The notes under the pieces are model-generated. The model made no database searches, was not told the origin of the DNA, and saw only the letters and a program-made list of their open reading frames with translations. A stretch of DNA of 64,000 nt from Rhodospirillales bacterium (GTDB taxonomy: Bacteria > Pseudomonadota > Alphaproteobacteria > Acetobacterales > Acetobacteraceae). The DNA is taken from positions 35,722 to 99,721 of the forward strand of contig JANXSM010000045.1 of assembly GCA_025352665.1 (NCBI GenBank). Direction: 5' to 3'. Of this stretch, positions 20,646-28,617 are shown piece by piece. Within the stretch, counting starts at the first letter, position 1. The number at the start of each line of letters is the position of its first letter. Made by a program: the position numbers and the translations under genes.

Positions 20646-20709
20646 TCTGGCTTGCTTTCTTCCTACCAGGCGAGGGCCTCCCGGCCGGCCGTGTGACCGC
20701 TTGAAACCG

Positions 20710-21735
20710 TCAGCTTAATTCGGGCTGCAGCCTGTCATAACCTCGCAGCCGATACCACGCCATCGAAACAAGCCAGCACACTGCGAAGACGCCGACCACG
20801 ACAAACCCGAAATTGGTGAGATCCTCGTTGAGCGCTTCCACCGCGGTCCATACGCGCCCTTGCAGCCCGAACTGGTCTGCGATCACCCCCGCCGCCTCGA
20901 TCCCGCCGATCACCAGTGCGACGGCCACGGACGCCGCCGTGATCGACAGGTTGTACCACAGCTTGCGCATCGGATTGATGAAGGCCCAGTCATAGGCTTG
21001 CACCATGAAGGCGCTGTCGGCGGTGTCGACCAGCGACATGCCGGCGGTGAACAGGGCGGGGAACACCAGGATCTGCCATGGCGACATGCCATGCGCCGCC
21101 TGGCTCGCGGAGATGCCGAGCAGCCCCACCTCCGTGGCGGTATCGAAGCCCAGCCCGAACAGGAAGCCAACCGGATACATGTGCCAGCTGCGTGTCACCG
21201 TGCGAAACACCGGCCGCAGCACGCGGGCCAGGAATCCGCGACCGGACAGCAACTGGTCCAGCCCTTCGTTGTCGATCGAACCCCCCGCACGGACGCGCCT
21301 GAAGCTACCCCAGATCCCACGCAGGATCACGAGGTTTGCCAACCCGATCACCAGCAGGAAGGTGGCCGAGACGGCGGTGCCGATCACCGCACCGACCGTC
21401 TTGAAGTCGGCCAATCGGTTCTGCGCTGCAACGGTGGCCAAGGCGATGGCAATGCAAGCGAGCACCACGATGGTGGAATGACCGAGCGAAAACCAGGTGC
21501 CGGCCGAAACTGGCCGCAGGCCTGATTGCATGAGTTTGCGCACAACGTTGTCGATGGCCGCGATATGATCGGGATCCACCGCATGGCGCAGCCCGAAAAT
21601 CCAGGCGAGGAAGGCGGTGCCTAGCAGCGCAGGGTGCCCTTGAAATGCAGCCCAGGCCCAGACCCAGGAAACCGCGTTGGCGAGGACTAGGCCCGCGAAC
21701 AGCAGGCGTGTCCTGTGCGCAGAAAATCGGTTCAA
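20710..21735 (-). CDS. Nickel/cobalt transporter, NiCoT (HoxN/NixA) family
   Basis: About 341 residues, largely hydrophobic with roughly eight membrane segments. The signature RHAVDPDHIAAIDNV contains the HX4DH metal motif of TM2. SLGHSTIVV and LGFDTATEVGLL are the other NiCoT signatures. It imports Ni2+ and/or Co2+ across the inner membrane. I chose the TTG at 21735 (LNRFSAHR) because TGGGAG lies seven bases upstream and the sequence before it is AT-rich and promoter-like. A longer reading frame to 21846 would run into the neighbouring tctC gene. A NikR-like site lies 28 bp upstream, and nikR itself is 23 kb away in this window. Confidence 0.88.
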   Translation of the reverse strand: MNRFSAHRTRLLFAGLVLANAVSWVWAWAAFQGHPALLGTAFLAWIFGLRHAVDPDHIAAIDNVVRKLMQSGLRPVSAGTWFSLGHSTIVVLACIAIALATVAAQNRLADFKTVGAVIGTAVSATFLLVIGLANLVILRGIWGSFRRVRAGGSIDNEGLDQLLSGRGFLARVLRPVFRTVTRSWHMYPVGFLFGLGFDTATEVGLLGISASQAAHGMSPWQILVFPALFTAGMSLVDTADSAFMVQAYDWAFINPMRKLWYNLSITAASVAVALVIGGIEAAGVIADQFGLQGRVWTAVEALNEDLTNFGFVVVGVFAVCWLVSMAWYRLRGYDRLQPELS

Positions 21736-21763
21736 GGCAGCACTCCCAGATGCGACTTTGAAA

Positions 21764-21791
21764 GTATGATAAACATTCAAACTCTGCTTAC
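21764..21791. promoter_or_regulatory. Candidate NikR operator
   Basis: GTATGA at 21764-21769, 16 bases, then GCTTAC at 21786-21791. The E. coli NikR operator is GTATGA-N16-TCATAC; the left half is perfect, the right half matches four of six, and the spacing is exact. It sits just upstream of the NiCoT gene. Confidence 0.4.
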
Positions 21792-21815
21792 AACTGAAAA
21801 TGCAGCGTTGCGGCG

Positions 21816-22784
21816 TCAGGCAGGCGCGGACAGCACGTCTTTCCACTTGTTTATGAACTCGGTCTGTCCAGCCAGCATCTTTTTCGTCGCCTCCGGTGTG
21901 GCGGGTTCGAGGTTGGCGCCATTGTTCTTGGCCCAGGCCACCATCTCCGGGTTGGTCAGAGCCTTGGTGAGCGCGTCGGCCAGGATGGTGGTGACATCGG
22001 CGGGAAGCCCAGGGGGGGCTGCGACCGGGCGATACTGCACGAGCTGCGCCAGCTCGGGCTGGCCGAGCGCATGCGCATCCGGCACGCCCGGCAGGCTGCT
22101 CTTGTCTTCGAACGTTGCGATGATGCGCACGATGCCGGCCTGCGCCAAGCCCACCATCGAGGTGAGCGAACTGATGGCGACATCGCCGTCACCGCGCACC
22201 GTGCCGATGATGTAGTCATTGCTGCCCTTGTAGCCGGAGATGATCTGGCCGCGGATCCCCAGCAGCTTGTTGGCGATCAGCGTCGCCGCATTGGCCATTG
22301 ACGCCGGACCGGTACAAGGGAATTTCACCACGCGCTTTTTCGACAGCGCCATCACGTCATCCATCGACTTGATCGGCGATTCCATACCAACGCAAACAGC
22401 ATAAGGATCGCTGCCGAGATTGCCGATCCAGCTGAACCTCGAAAGATCGTAGCCGGCATTGCCCTGTAGCATCTGAAGGATCAACGCGCCCGGCATGTTG
22501 AGCACCGAGATCATGCTGCCGTCCGGCTTGGCATGATAGAGCTGGCTCGCCGCCTTCGCCCCGCCGGCGCCGTCGAGATTGACCGGAATGATGCGCGTGC
22601 CCGGCGGCAGCGCATCGATCATATGCGGAATGGCCGTGCGTACATAGGCATCGAACCCGCCGCCGGGCGCATAGGGGATCAGGAACGTGATGTCCTTGTG
22701 CGGCAGTCCCGCGGCGGCGGCGAATGCGGGCAGAAGCGCCGAGGCGCCCACTGCCATGAGTGTTCTGCGACCGATGTTGACCAT
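21816..22784 (-). CDS. Tripartite tricarboxylate transporter substrate-binding protein (Bug/TctC), set 1
   Basis: 322 residues. MVNIGRRTLMAVGASALLPAFAAAAG is a signal peptide with an RR pair, so export may be Sec or Tat. The mature protein begins DITFLIPYAPGGGFDAYVR, the usual Bug-family first strand and ligand loop, followed by VNLDGAGGAKAASQLYHAKPDG. It should bind a carboxylated substrate in the periplasm and deliver it to TctAB. It is the last gene of the minus-strand run tctA-tctB-cupin-cupin-tctC, 26 bp after the second cupin. Confidence 0.9.
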   Translation of the reverse strand: MVNIGRRTLMAVGASALLPAFAAAAGLPHKDITFLIPYAPGGGFDAYVRTAIPHMIDALPPGTRIIPVNLDGAGGAKAASQLYHAKPDGSMISVLNMPGALILQMLQGNAGYDLSRFSWIGNLGSDPYAVCVGMESPIKSMDDVMALSKKRVVKFPCTGPASMANAATLIANKLLGIRGQIISGYKGSNDYIIGTVRGDGDVAISSLTSMVGLAQAGIVRIIATFEDKSSLPGVPDAHALGQPELAQLVQYRPVAAPPGLPADVTTILADALTKALTNPEMVAWAKNNGANLEPATPEATKKMLAGQTEFINKWKDVLSAPA

Positions 22785-22810
22785 CGTTGTCTCCTCCCTT
22801 TGACCAGAGG

Positions 22811-23371
22811 CTACGCCGGTTTGGGCGCAGCTTCCACCTGATCGAACCAGTCCATGCCCATCTTCTTGATGATGCGGTTGCTGATCACGATCAGGCGCGC
22901 TTCAGAGGTGGCCGAACTGTTCAGATGCTGGTGCACCGTATAGGGCGGAATGAAGATGAAATCGCCGCGCTTCCAATCGTAGCGCTTCGGGGTCTCTTCC
23001 CATTTCCAGTGATACACCTCCTCGCATTGGTAGCTCATGTCCCAGTGCAGATCATAGCCTTCGCCTTCCACGACGAAGATGATCTCCTCCCACATGTGCC
23101 GATGCTTGCCCGATGCGCCACCGTTGGGCGCGAGGAACTGCATGTAGGCATCCACGCACATCTCGGCCGAGCCGAAGCGTTCATGCATGAGATGCTTGAT
23201 GAGTCCGTCGTCGCATTCCTCCATCGGCATCATCTCGGGACTGATGACCTTGGGGCGCTCGTCATATTCGGCGCGGAAATCCTTGGACTGCTGAACGTCG
23301 TCGGCGCGGAAGCTGCAGGTGCCGCCGCTGACCCGGGCGAAATCCTCTTCGCGAAGAATGGTGCTGCTCAT
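22811..23371 (-). CDS. Single-domain cupin (metal site intact)
   Basis: 186 residues. The cupin metal site is present: GKHRHMWEEIIFVVEGEG gives the HxH and Glu of motif 1, and IPPYTVHQHLN gives the His of motif 2. The N-terminal half has conserved Met/Glu/Asp-rich text (EMMPMEECDDGLIKHLMHE) that I do not recognise. It resembles ring-cleaving or isomerising cupins found in aromatic gene clusters, but the reaction cannot be read from sequence. It lies in the tct operon between a second cupin and tctC, with repeat R4 just upstream of its start. Confidence 0.85.
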   Translation of the reverse strand: MSSTILREEDFARVSGGTCSFRADDVQQSKDFRAEYDERPKVISPEMMPMEECDDGLIKHLMHERFGSAEMCVDAYMQFLAPNGGASGKHRHMWEEIIFVVEGEGYDLHWDMSYQCEEVYHWKWEETPKRYDWKRGDFIFIPPYTVHQHLNSSATSEARLIVISNRIIKKMGMDWFDQVEAAPKPA

Positions 23372-23393
23372 GTCTATGTCCTTCTCAAGGCGC

Positions 23394-23498
23394 TAAAGCG
23401 GAATGACGTCTGATCGGCGACGTAATCCGGTTCTAGCTCTCTGTTTTATCGCGTGATTCAGACCTTTCGGTGATACCGCCTTCGGTCATCACGCTCTA
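23394..23498 (-). repeat. Stop-anchored intergenic repeat R4 (subtype A)
   Basis: Read on the minus strand it starts with the TAG stop of the upstream cupin gene (23498-23496), continues AGCGTGATGACCGAAGG and ends with hairpin 2 at 23435-23394, stem TAGAACCGGATTACGTC, loop GCCGATCA. It lies inside a likely operon and ends 22 bases before the next gene's ATG, so it may tune downstream expression. Confidence 0.9.
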
Positions 23499-24098
23499 AA
23501 GGTCGGTCGGTGGCTTGAAGCCTTCCCAGCCGGTCTTGGGCGGGTATTCCACAATTTGCTGCAGCATCAGGTGCATGAACAGGAACAGCGGCTTCGCCTT
23601 GAACACGAGCACGATCGCCTCGTTGTCAGGGTCATCGTTGAAATGCTGATGCACGCAGCCGTTCTCGACGATCATGATGTCGCCGGCCTTCCATGGCACC
23701 AGCTTGCCGTCGTGCACGTCATGCCCGCGGCCCTTGATGATGTAGAAGCAGGCGGAGTTGAGATGGCCGTGCTTCTGGCCATAGGCGCCAGGGGCGAACA
23801 CCTCCAGATGGCACTCGATCGACTGCGTCACCTTCGCGTGCTGCGGGCTGATCACATGCTTGCCGAACAGCCCCGGCCCACCCTTCCACGGCATCGCCGT
23901 TGACGAGTACACACGCGGTTCATCCACCAGCGTTTTGTAAAGATGGCTGTAGGTGCCTTCAAGCGCCCGCACGAAGGTGCGCTTCTTGGCCCAGCGTTCC
24001 CAGTTCTGGTTCTCGGCGTCAAGGTCGTGCGGCCGCTCGTTGCGCAGCGCGCTGGGCGGGTTCGCCGCAGGCTCCTTCTGATCGTAAAGGCCGGTCAT
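23496..24098 (-). CDS. Single-domain cupin (metal site intact)
   Basis: 200 residues starting MTGLYDQKEP; AAGGAGTGACTGT precedes the ATG. Cupin motif 1 is GQKHGHLNSACFYIIKGRG (HxH present) and motif 2 is IMIVENGCVHQHFND. The sequence around it (LEVFAPGAYGQ, KAKPLFLFMHLMLQQIVEYP) is related to the other cupins of this island. Together with the neighbouring cupin it may form a two-component metal enzyme, or each may act on its own intermediate. It lies 20 bp after tctB. Its stop codon is shared with repeat R4. Confidence 0.85.
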   Translation of the reverse strand: MTGLYDQKEPAANPPSALRNERPHDLDAENQNWERWAKKRTFVRALEGTYSHLYKTLVDEPRVYSSTAMPWKGGPGLFGKHVISPQHAKVTQSIECHLEVFAPGAYGQKHGHLNSACFYIIKGRGHDVHDGKLVPWKAGDIMIVENGCVHQHFNDDPDNEAIVLVFKAKPLFLFMHLMLQQIVEYPPKTGWEGFKPPTDL

Positions 24099-24117
24099 AC
24101 AGTCACTCCTTGTTTCG

Positions 24118-24561
24118 TTAAACTTCGCCGCCGAACAGCAGGCCGGCGAACAGGTCGAGTTGCAGCACCTGGTTGAACACTGCCCACAGCGCGAGCGGCA
24201 CCAAGGTCGCGGTGACAAGGCTCGCTACCAAACCGCGGCGGCCGGCGACCCGCAGTGCCACGAACATGAACAACGCCACCGCCGGCAGCAGTCCCAGCAC
24301 GAGCATGGCGCCGCCGAGCAGCAACACGCCGCCGACGGCGACACCCTGGCGGCGCAGATCGGCCTGCGCGCGCATCGGCTTGGCCGGCGGAGAAATCTGC
24401 AGCGCCACGAGATCGACGACGCACAGCAGCAGCGTCACCCAGCCCACCTGGAGTGGCATCGCCGCGGCCGCGGCCGGAATGCCGTTGCACAGGAACAGAT
24501 AGACGATTGAGACGGTGCCGAAACATAGCGCCGGCAACCGGTCGCTCAGGCCACGGCTCAT
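24118..24561 (-). CDS. TctB family small membrane subunit, set 1
   Basis: 147 residues with about four hydrophobic segments (LPALCFGTVSIVYLFLC, VGWVTLLLCVVDLVAL, VAVGGVLLLGGAMLVLGLLPAVALFMFVAL, LVTATLVPLALWAVF). This matches the TctB fold, the small inner-membrane subunit of tripartite tricarboxylate transporters. The start overlaps the tctA stop (ATGA). The Ala-rich C-terminal FAGLLFGGEV is typical. Confidence 0.85.
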   Translation of the reverse strand: MSRGLSDRLPALCFGTVSIVYLFLCNGIPAAAAAMPLQVGWVTLLLCVVDLVALQISPPAKPMRAQADLRRQGVAVGGVLLLGGAMLVLGLLPAVALFMFVALRVAGRRGLVASLVTATLVPLALWAVFNQVLQLDLFAGLLFGGEV

Positions 24562-26081
24562 GCCGGCGCCCGCCTGGTCCGTGACAGCCCAAGTGCACGG
24601 CCGAGATGGCGGCTGATCGGCCGGCCCAGCAGAGCGATCAGCAAAACCGCAATCAAGACCAGGCACACCGGTCGCGTGACAAACAGGCTCCAATGCCCAT
24701 CCGACATCATCAGGCTTTGCTGGAAGTTGCGCTCGATGCCTTTGCCGAGCACCAGGCAGATCACGATGGGCAGGCGCGGAAATTCATACAGCGACATGCA
24801 ATAGCCGATGACCCCAAACAGGCAGGACACCACCACGTTGCCGATCGACTGGTCGACCGCCCACGACCCCACCAGCGCCACGGACAGCACCAGCGGCACC
24901 AGAATCGTCGCCGGTACCGTGGTGATACGCGCCAAGGGACGCACGAACAAAAGCCCGGCGAACGAGGCGATGACGCAGGACAGGGTCAGCGCCCACACCA
25001 GCCCGTAAATTTCGGTCTGGTTGTTGATCAGCATCAGCGGCCCGGGCTGCATGCCGTGCAGCACCAATATGCCAAGAAACACTGCCATTTCCGCACTGCC
25101 GGGAATGCCGAACGCGAGGGTGGGGATCAGCGTACTGCCGTCCTTGGCGTTGATGGCCGCTTCCGGCGCAATCACACCCTGAATGTTCCCCCGGCCGAAG
25201 CTGTCGGGATCCTTCGAGACCTGCACAGTGACGGAATACGACAGGAACGCCGCCACCACCCCGCCCACGCCGGGCACTGCGCCCACCACGGTGCCGATCA
25301 GGGAGCCACGAATGACGGTCGGCCAATGCCGGAACGTCTCCATCACCCCGTCCCACATGCCGCCGATGCGCGTGGCGCCTGCATCGTTGGAAATGGTGCC
25401 CCCCTTCACCCATAATCGGATCATCTCGGTGACCGCGAACAAGCCGATCAGCGCCGGGACCAGGCGAACGCCGTCCCATAGATATTCCATGCCGCCAGTC
25501 ATTCGCACCGCGCCGGTGACGTCCTCATAGCCGATGAAGGCCACCATCAGGCCAAAGCCGCCCGAGATCAGCCCGTGTAGCAAACGCCCGCGCGCGGCGG
25601 CCGCGACCATCACCAGCCCCATAATGGCGAGCAACAGGAATTCCGGCGGGCCGAACAGCAGCACGATGGATTTCGAGATCGGCAGCACCAGCAGCAGCGA
25701 GAAGGTGCCGATGATCCCGCCGATCGAATTGGCACTGGCGGCCGCCCCGATCGCCAGGCCGGCCCGGCCCTGCTGGGCCAACGGATAACCATCAAGACAG
25801 GTCGCTGCATTCGGCGCAGAGCCCGGCGTGTTCAGCAGGATTGCCGAAATACTGCCACCCATCGGCACCGCGCCCATGACACCCCCGGCCAGGGCAAGTG
25901 ACGTGATCGAGTCGAGACCATAGGTCAGCGGGATCATCAGGGCGAGCGCCGTGGTGCCGCCCAGGCCAGGGATGGCGCCAAACACCAGTCCCACGGCCAT
26001 GCCGACCACCATGAACAACAAGGGTTTGAGGTGCAGCAGCCCCTCAAACCCCGATGCCCAGATGCCCAGCAGTTCCGTCAT
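24558..26081 (-). CDS. TctA family large permease subunit, set 1
   Basis: 507 residues, about 12 membrane segments. Family motifs include MAVGLVFGAIPGLGGTTALALMIPLTYG, MGGSISAILLNTPGSAPNAATCLDGYPLAQQG and the second-half repeat GAVPGVGGVVAAFLSY with APEAAINAKDGSTLIPTLAFGIPGSAEMAV. It forms the transport channel with TctB, driven by the ion gradient and fed by the periplasmic TctC. It is the first gene of the minus-strand operon and is preceded by the 35-bp candidate IclR operator at 26161-26195. Confidence 0.93.
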   Translation of the reverse strand: MTELLGIWASGFEGLLHLKPLLFMVVGMAVGLVFGAIPGLGGTTALALMIPLTYGLDSITSLALAGGVMGAVPMGGSISAILLNTPGSAPNAATCLDGYPLAQQGRAGLAIGAAASANSIGGIIGTFSLLLVLPISKSIVLLFGPPEFLLLAIMGLVMVAAAARGRLLHGLISGGFGLMVAFIGYEDVTGAVRMTGGMEYLWDGVRLVPALIGLFAVTEMIRLWVKGGTISNDAGATRIGGMWDGVMETFRHWPTVIRGSLIGTVVGAVPGVGGVVAAFLSYSVTVQVSKDPDSFGRGNIQGVIAPEAAINAKDGSTLIPTLAFGIPGSAEMAVFLGILVLHGMQPGPLMLINNQTEIYGLVWALTLSCVIASFAGLLFVRPLARITTVPATILVPLVLSVALVGSWAVDQSIGNVVVSCLFGVIGYCMSLYEFPRLPIVICLVLGKGIERNFQQSLMMSDGHWSLFVTRPVCLVLIAVLLIALLGRPISRHLGRALGLSRTRRAPA

Positions 26082-26160
26082 TCCCGTTCCCTCGGTGCTT
26101 TCGGCAGTGAATTGGGTCGCTGCGTTGCAGGCTCTTGTCGTGGTCTGGCGCAGGGCATAC

Positions 26161-26195
26161 GTTCGCTGGGCGAACATATATGCGTATTTGCGCAC
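26161..26195 (-). promoter_or_regulatory. Candidate IclR operator, tctA1/chrA divergent promoter
   Basis: On the minus strand: GTGCGC (26195-26190), 14 bases, then the perfect palindrome GTTCGC-CCA-GCGAAC (26175-26161). It lies 80 bp before tctA and about 110 bp before chrA and could serve either. The geometry is identical to four other sites in this window. Confidence 0.7.
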
Positions 26196-26306
26196 ACGCA
26201 ATCGGCTTTTCCCCCGCTGTCAACATGCCAGCCGCTGGTGGCACCATGGCTTGACCGCTGAGGGCCGGTGTGTTGCGTCGCACAAGATATCAGGTGGGAG
26301 GGACAG

Positions 26307-26897
26307 ATGGCCGTCGAGACCTTGAGGGAGGCGCCGCCCGCCCCAGAGCCACCAGTGCCGGGCCCGCTCGCCCTGTTTCTCGCCTTCGGAAAGATCGGCA
26401 TCACCGCATTCGGTGGCGGCCTGTCCGGCTGGGTCATGCAGGACATGGTTCGCAAAAGGCGCTGGGTCAGCGAAGACGATTTCCTTGCCGGGCTTGCGAT
26501 GTCGCAGGCGCTGCCTGGGGTGAACGTGGTCAATCTTGCGATCTGGATCGGCTACCGGATGGGCGGCGGACTTAGCGCTCTGTGCTCGGCGCTGGGGATC
26601 GTGGTGCCCCCGATGATTATGGTCAGCCTGTTCGCGTTGGTCTACGAATGGCTGGCCCGTTTCCCGGGATCGGCGCGTGCCATCGAGGGAGCCGTTGCGG
26701 CCTCGATCGGGTTCATGATCGCCATGGGGGTGCGCGTAGGCCAGCGTAGCCTGCACCGGGTGGCGACGGCTACGGTCATGATCGTGGTTTTCGTCGGCGT
26801 CGCCTTTCTGAAACTGCCGATCGTGCTGGTGGTGGCGGTGTTGGCGCCGATCAGTGTGGCTCTGGCGTATCGGCGGGAGGTGGCCGATGCGCGATAG
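26307..26897 (+). CDS. chrA: Chromate-transporter-type protein, first half
   Basis: 196 residues with the N-terminal ChrA half-domain: LALFLAFGKIGITAFGGGLSGWVMQDMVRKRRWVSEDDFLAGLAMSQALPG contains the FGG and PG signatures of the CHR family. Several membrane segments follow. Bacterial CHR proteins exist as two-domain pumps or as paired short halves; this is a paired type. GGTGGGAGGGACAG precedes the ATG. It overlaps the next half by 11 bases. Its place in an operon with a cupin and an EutA-like gene, under a catabolic operator, makes an organic-anion role worth considering alongside chromate efflux. Confidence 0.88.
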   Translation: MAVETLREAPPAPEPPVPGPLALFLAFGKIGITAFGGGLSGWVMQDMVRKRRWVSEDDFLAGLAMSQALPGVNVVNLAIWIGYRMGGGLSALCSALGIVVPPMIMVSLFALVYEWLARFPGSARAIEGAVAASIGFMIAMGVRVGQRSLHRVATATVMIVVFVGVAFLKLPIVLVVAVLAPISVALAYRREVADAR

Positions 26898-27414
26898 CCC
26901 ATATCTCGCCATTCTCGCCGTGTTCGTCCCGCTATCGCTGCTGTCGGTCGGCGGCGGCCAGGCGGTGCTGCCGGAAATCCATCGCCAGGCGGTGTTGAGC
27001 CATCAGTGGATCAGCGAGGCGACGTTCTTGGCCGACTACGCCATCTCACGGATGTCGCCAGGCCCGAGTTCGCTGATCGTGACGCTCATCGGCTTTCAGG
27101 TGGGTGGCGCGCTGGGCGCGCTGCTGGCTACGTTTGCAATCTTTCTGCCGTCGTCGCTGCTGATGTATGCGCTGGTGCGCGTCTGGTCTCGCACCCGAGG
27201 AGCACGGTGGCAGAGGGCGGTGGAGCGTGGCCTGGCGCCGGTTGCGGCAGGATTGATCCTAGCCTCCTGCGTCACCCTGCTTGCGGCCGCTTCAGGGGGA
27301 TGGATGGTGCCGGTGGCGGCGGTGGCATCCGCCGGTCTACTGATGACGGACAAGGTAAGCTCCATCCTGATCGTGATCGGTGGGGCGGCGGTGTTCCTGC
27401 TGGTCGGCAATTGA
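26887..27414 (+). CDS. chrA: Chromate-transporter-type protein, second half
   Basis: 175 residues, the partner half of the preceding gene. It starts MRDSPYLAILAVFVPLSLLSVGGGQAVLPEIHRQAV, the second-domain version of the CHR signature, and continues with ISRMSPGPSSLIVTLIGFQVGG and several membrane helices. The ATG lies inside the end of the first half, so translation is coupled and a heterodimer is expected. The last helix ends at ILIVIGGAAVFLLVGN, and the bicupin gene starts 12 bp later. Confidence 0.87.
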   Translation: MRDSPYLAILAVFVPLSLLSVGGGQAVLPEIHRQAVLSHQWISEATFLADYAISRMSPGPSSLIVTLIGFQVGGALGALLATFAIFLPSSLLMYALVRVWSRTRGARWQRAVERGLAPVAAGLILASCVTLLAAASGGWMVPVAAVASAGLLMTDKVSSILIVIGGAAVFLLVGN

Positions 27415-27426
27415 GGGAGTGGCGGG

Positions 27427-28617
27427 ATGCCGCATGAGTTCGAAGGCGAGACGCACTGGCACGAGCCGGCCGGGCTTTCGCCGGCCGGGCTGAGCCGGTT
27501 TCGTCGTCCGCCCACCGCCTACGACCAGTTCATGCAGGCGGAGGGCATCGGGCTGACGCGCGGCGCGCATGTGGCGGACCTCACGGAAGTGTCGCTCACC
27601 CCCTGGTCGCGCACCGGCGGGCGCGGGCGCTATCTGCAACTCAACGGCACCGAGTCTCACTGGGGCAGCTATCTCGTGGAAGTGCCGGCGGCCGCCGCGT
27701 TGCAGGCCGAGAAGCATCTGTTCGAGGAGGTCTTCCTGGTGCTGTCGGGCCGCGGCACCGCGGAAATCTGGCGCGTGGGAAGTCCGAAGCGACACCGCTT
27801 CGAATGGCAGCAAGGAGCGATGTTCGCGGTGCCCATGAATGCCATGCACCGCATCGTCAACGCCTCCAACGAACCGGCGTTGCTGCTGGCAGGCACCACG
27901 GCCCCCGGTGTGCTCAACCTTTTGGGCGATCGCGAGGCGGTGTTCTCCAACAGCTACGTGCCGCCCGAAGGTGACGATGAGGATCTGTTCTCCCCCTATG
28001 ACGACATCCAGCCGGACCCCGTGCGCGAACTCGCTCTGTGCCGTACCCACCTGGTGCCGGACGCGTTGGCCTGCGACCTGCCGCTCGACAATCGGCTGTC
28101 GCCGGGATACCGGCAGATGGAACTGGAAATGACCCGCACGCCGTTCCACGCGACCATCGGCCAGCACCGCCCCGGCCGCTACGCCAAGGGGCATCTGCTG
28201 CCGGTGGGGACTGCCCTCATCTGCCTCGGCGGCGAGGGCTACACCTATGTCTGGCCGGAGCGGCTCGGGCCCACACCCTGGCAGGACGGCGTGGCGGGGT
28301 CGGTGCTGCGCTTCGAACAGAAGCTGTTCAGCATGACCGCGGCCGGCCCAGGCGGCGGGCGCTGGTACCACCAAAGCTTCGGCACCTCGGCGGCCCCGTT
28401 GCGCCACGCGCTCTGGTCCGGCACCGCAGCCCCGGGGCGTGATCCCGGTCCGCCCGGCGAGGAGGTGATCGACCCGACCGCGATCGACCTGCCGGACGGT
28501 GGCACGGCGGTCCCATATTGGCTTGAAGACCCGGTCCACCGCACCCTCCATGCTGCCGCGATGGCCACGGCCGGTGTGGCCAACCGGATGGCGGACAAGG
28601 ACTATCTCGCCCCATGA
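27427..28617 (+). CDS. Double-cupin protein 1, degenerate metal sites
   Basis: 396 residues with two cupin domains (about 60-170 and 230-330), paralogous to the protein at 39242-40357. Domain 1 has AEKHLFEEVFLVLSGRG and NAMHRIVN; domain 2 has YAKGHLLPVGTALICLGGEG and RWYHQSF. The second His of the HxH motif is missing in domain 2, where the paralog reads KAHCHGPGAH. Metal binding is therefore doubtful, and it may be structural or regulatory. It overlaps the EutA-like gene by four bases (ATGA), and the paralog is likewise next to an EutA-like gene. Confidence 0.82.
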   Translation: MPHEFEGETHWHEPAGLSPAGLSRFRRPPTAYDQFMQAEGIGLTRGAHVADLTEVSLTPWSRTGGRGRYLQLNGTESHWGSYLVEVPAAAALQAEKHLFEEVFLVLSGRGTAEIWRVGSPKRHRFEWQQGAMFAVPMNAMHRIVNASNEPALLLAGTTAPGVLNLLGDREAVFSNSYVPPEGDDEDLFSPYDDIQPDPVRELALCRTHLVPDALACDLPLDNRLSPGYRQMELEMTRTPFHATIGQHRPGRYAKGHLLPVGTALICLGGEGYTYVWPERLGPTPWQDGVAGSVLRFEQKLFSMTAAGPGGGRWYHQSFGTSAAPLRHALWSGTAAPGRDPGPPGEEVIDPTAIDLPDGGTAVPYWLEDPVHRTLHAAAMATAGVANRMADKDYLAP

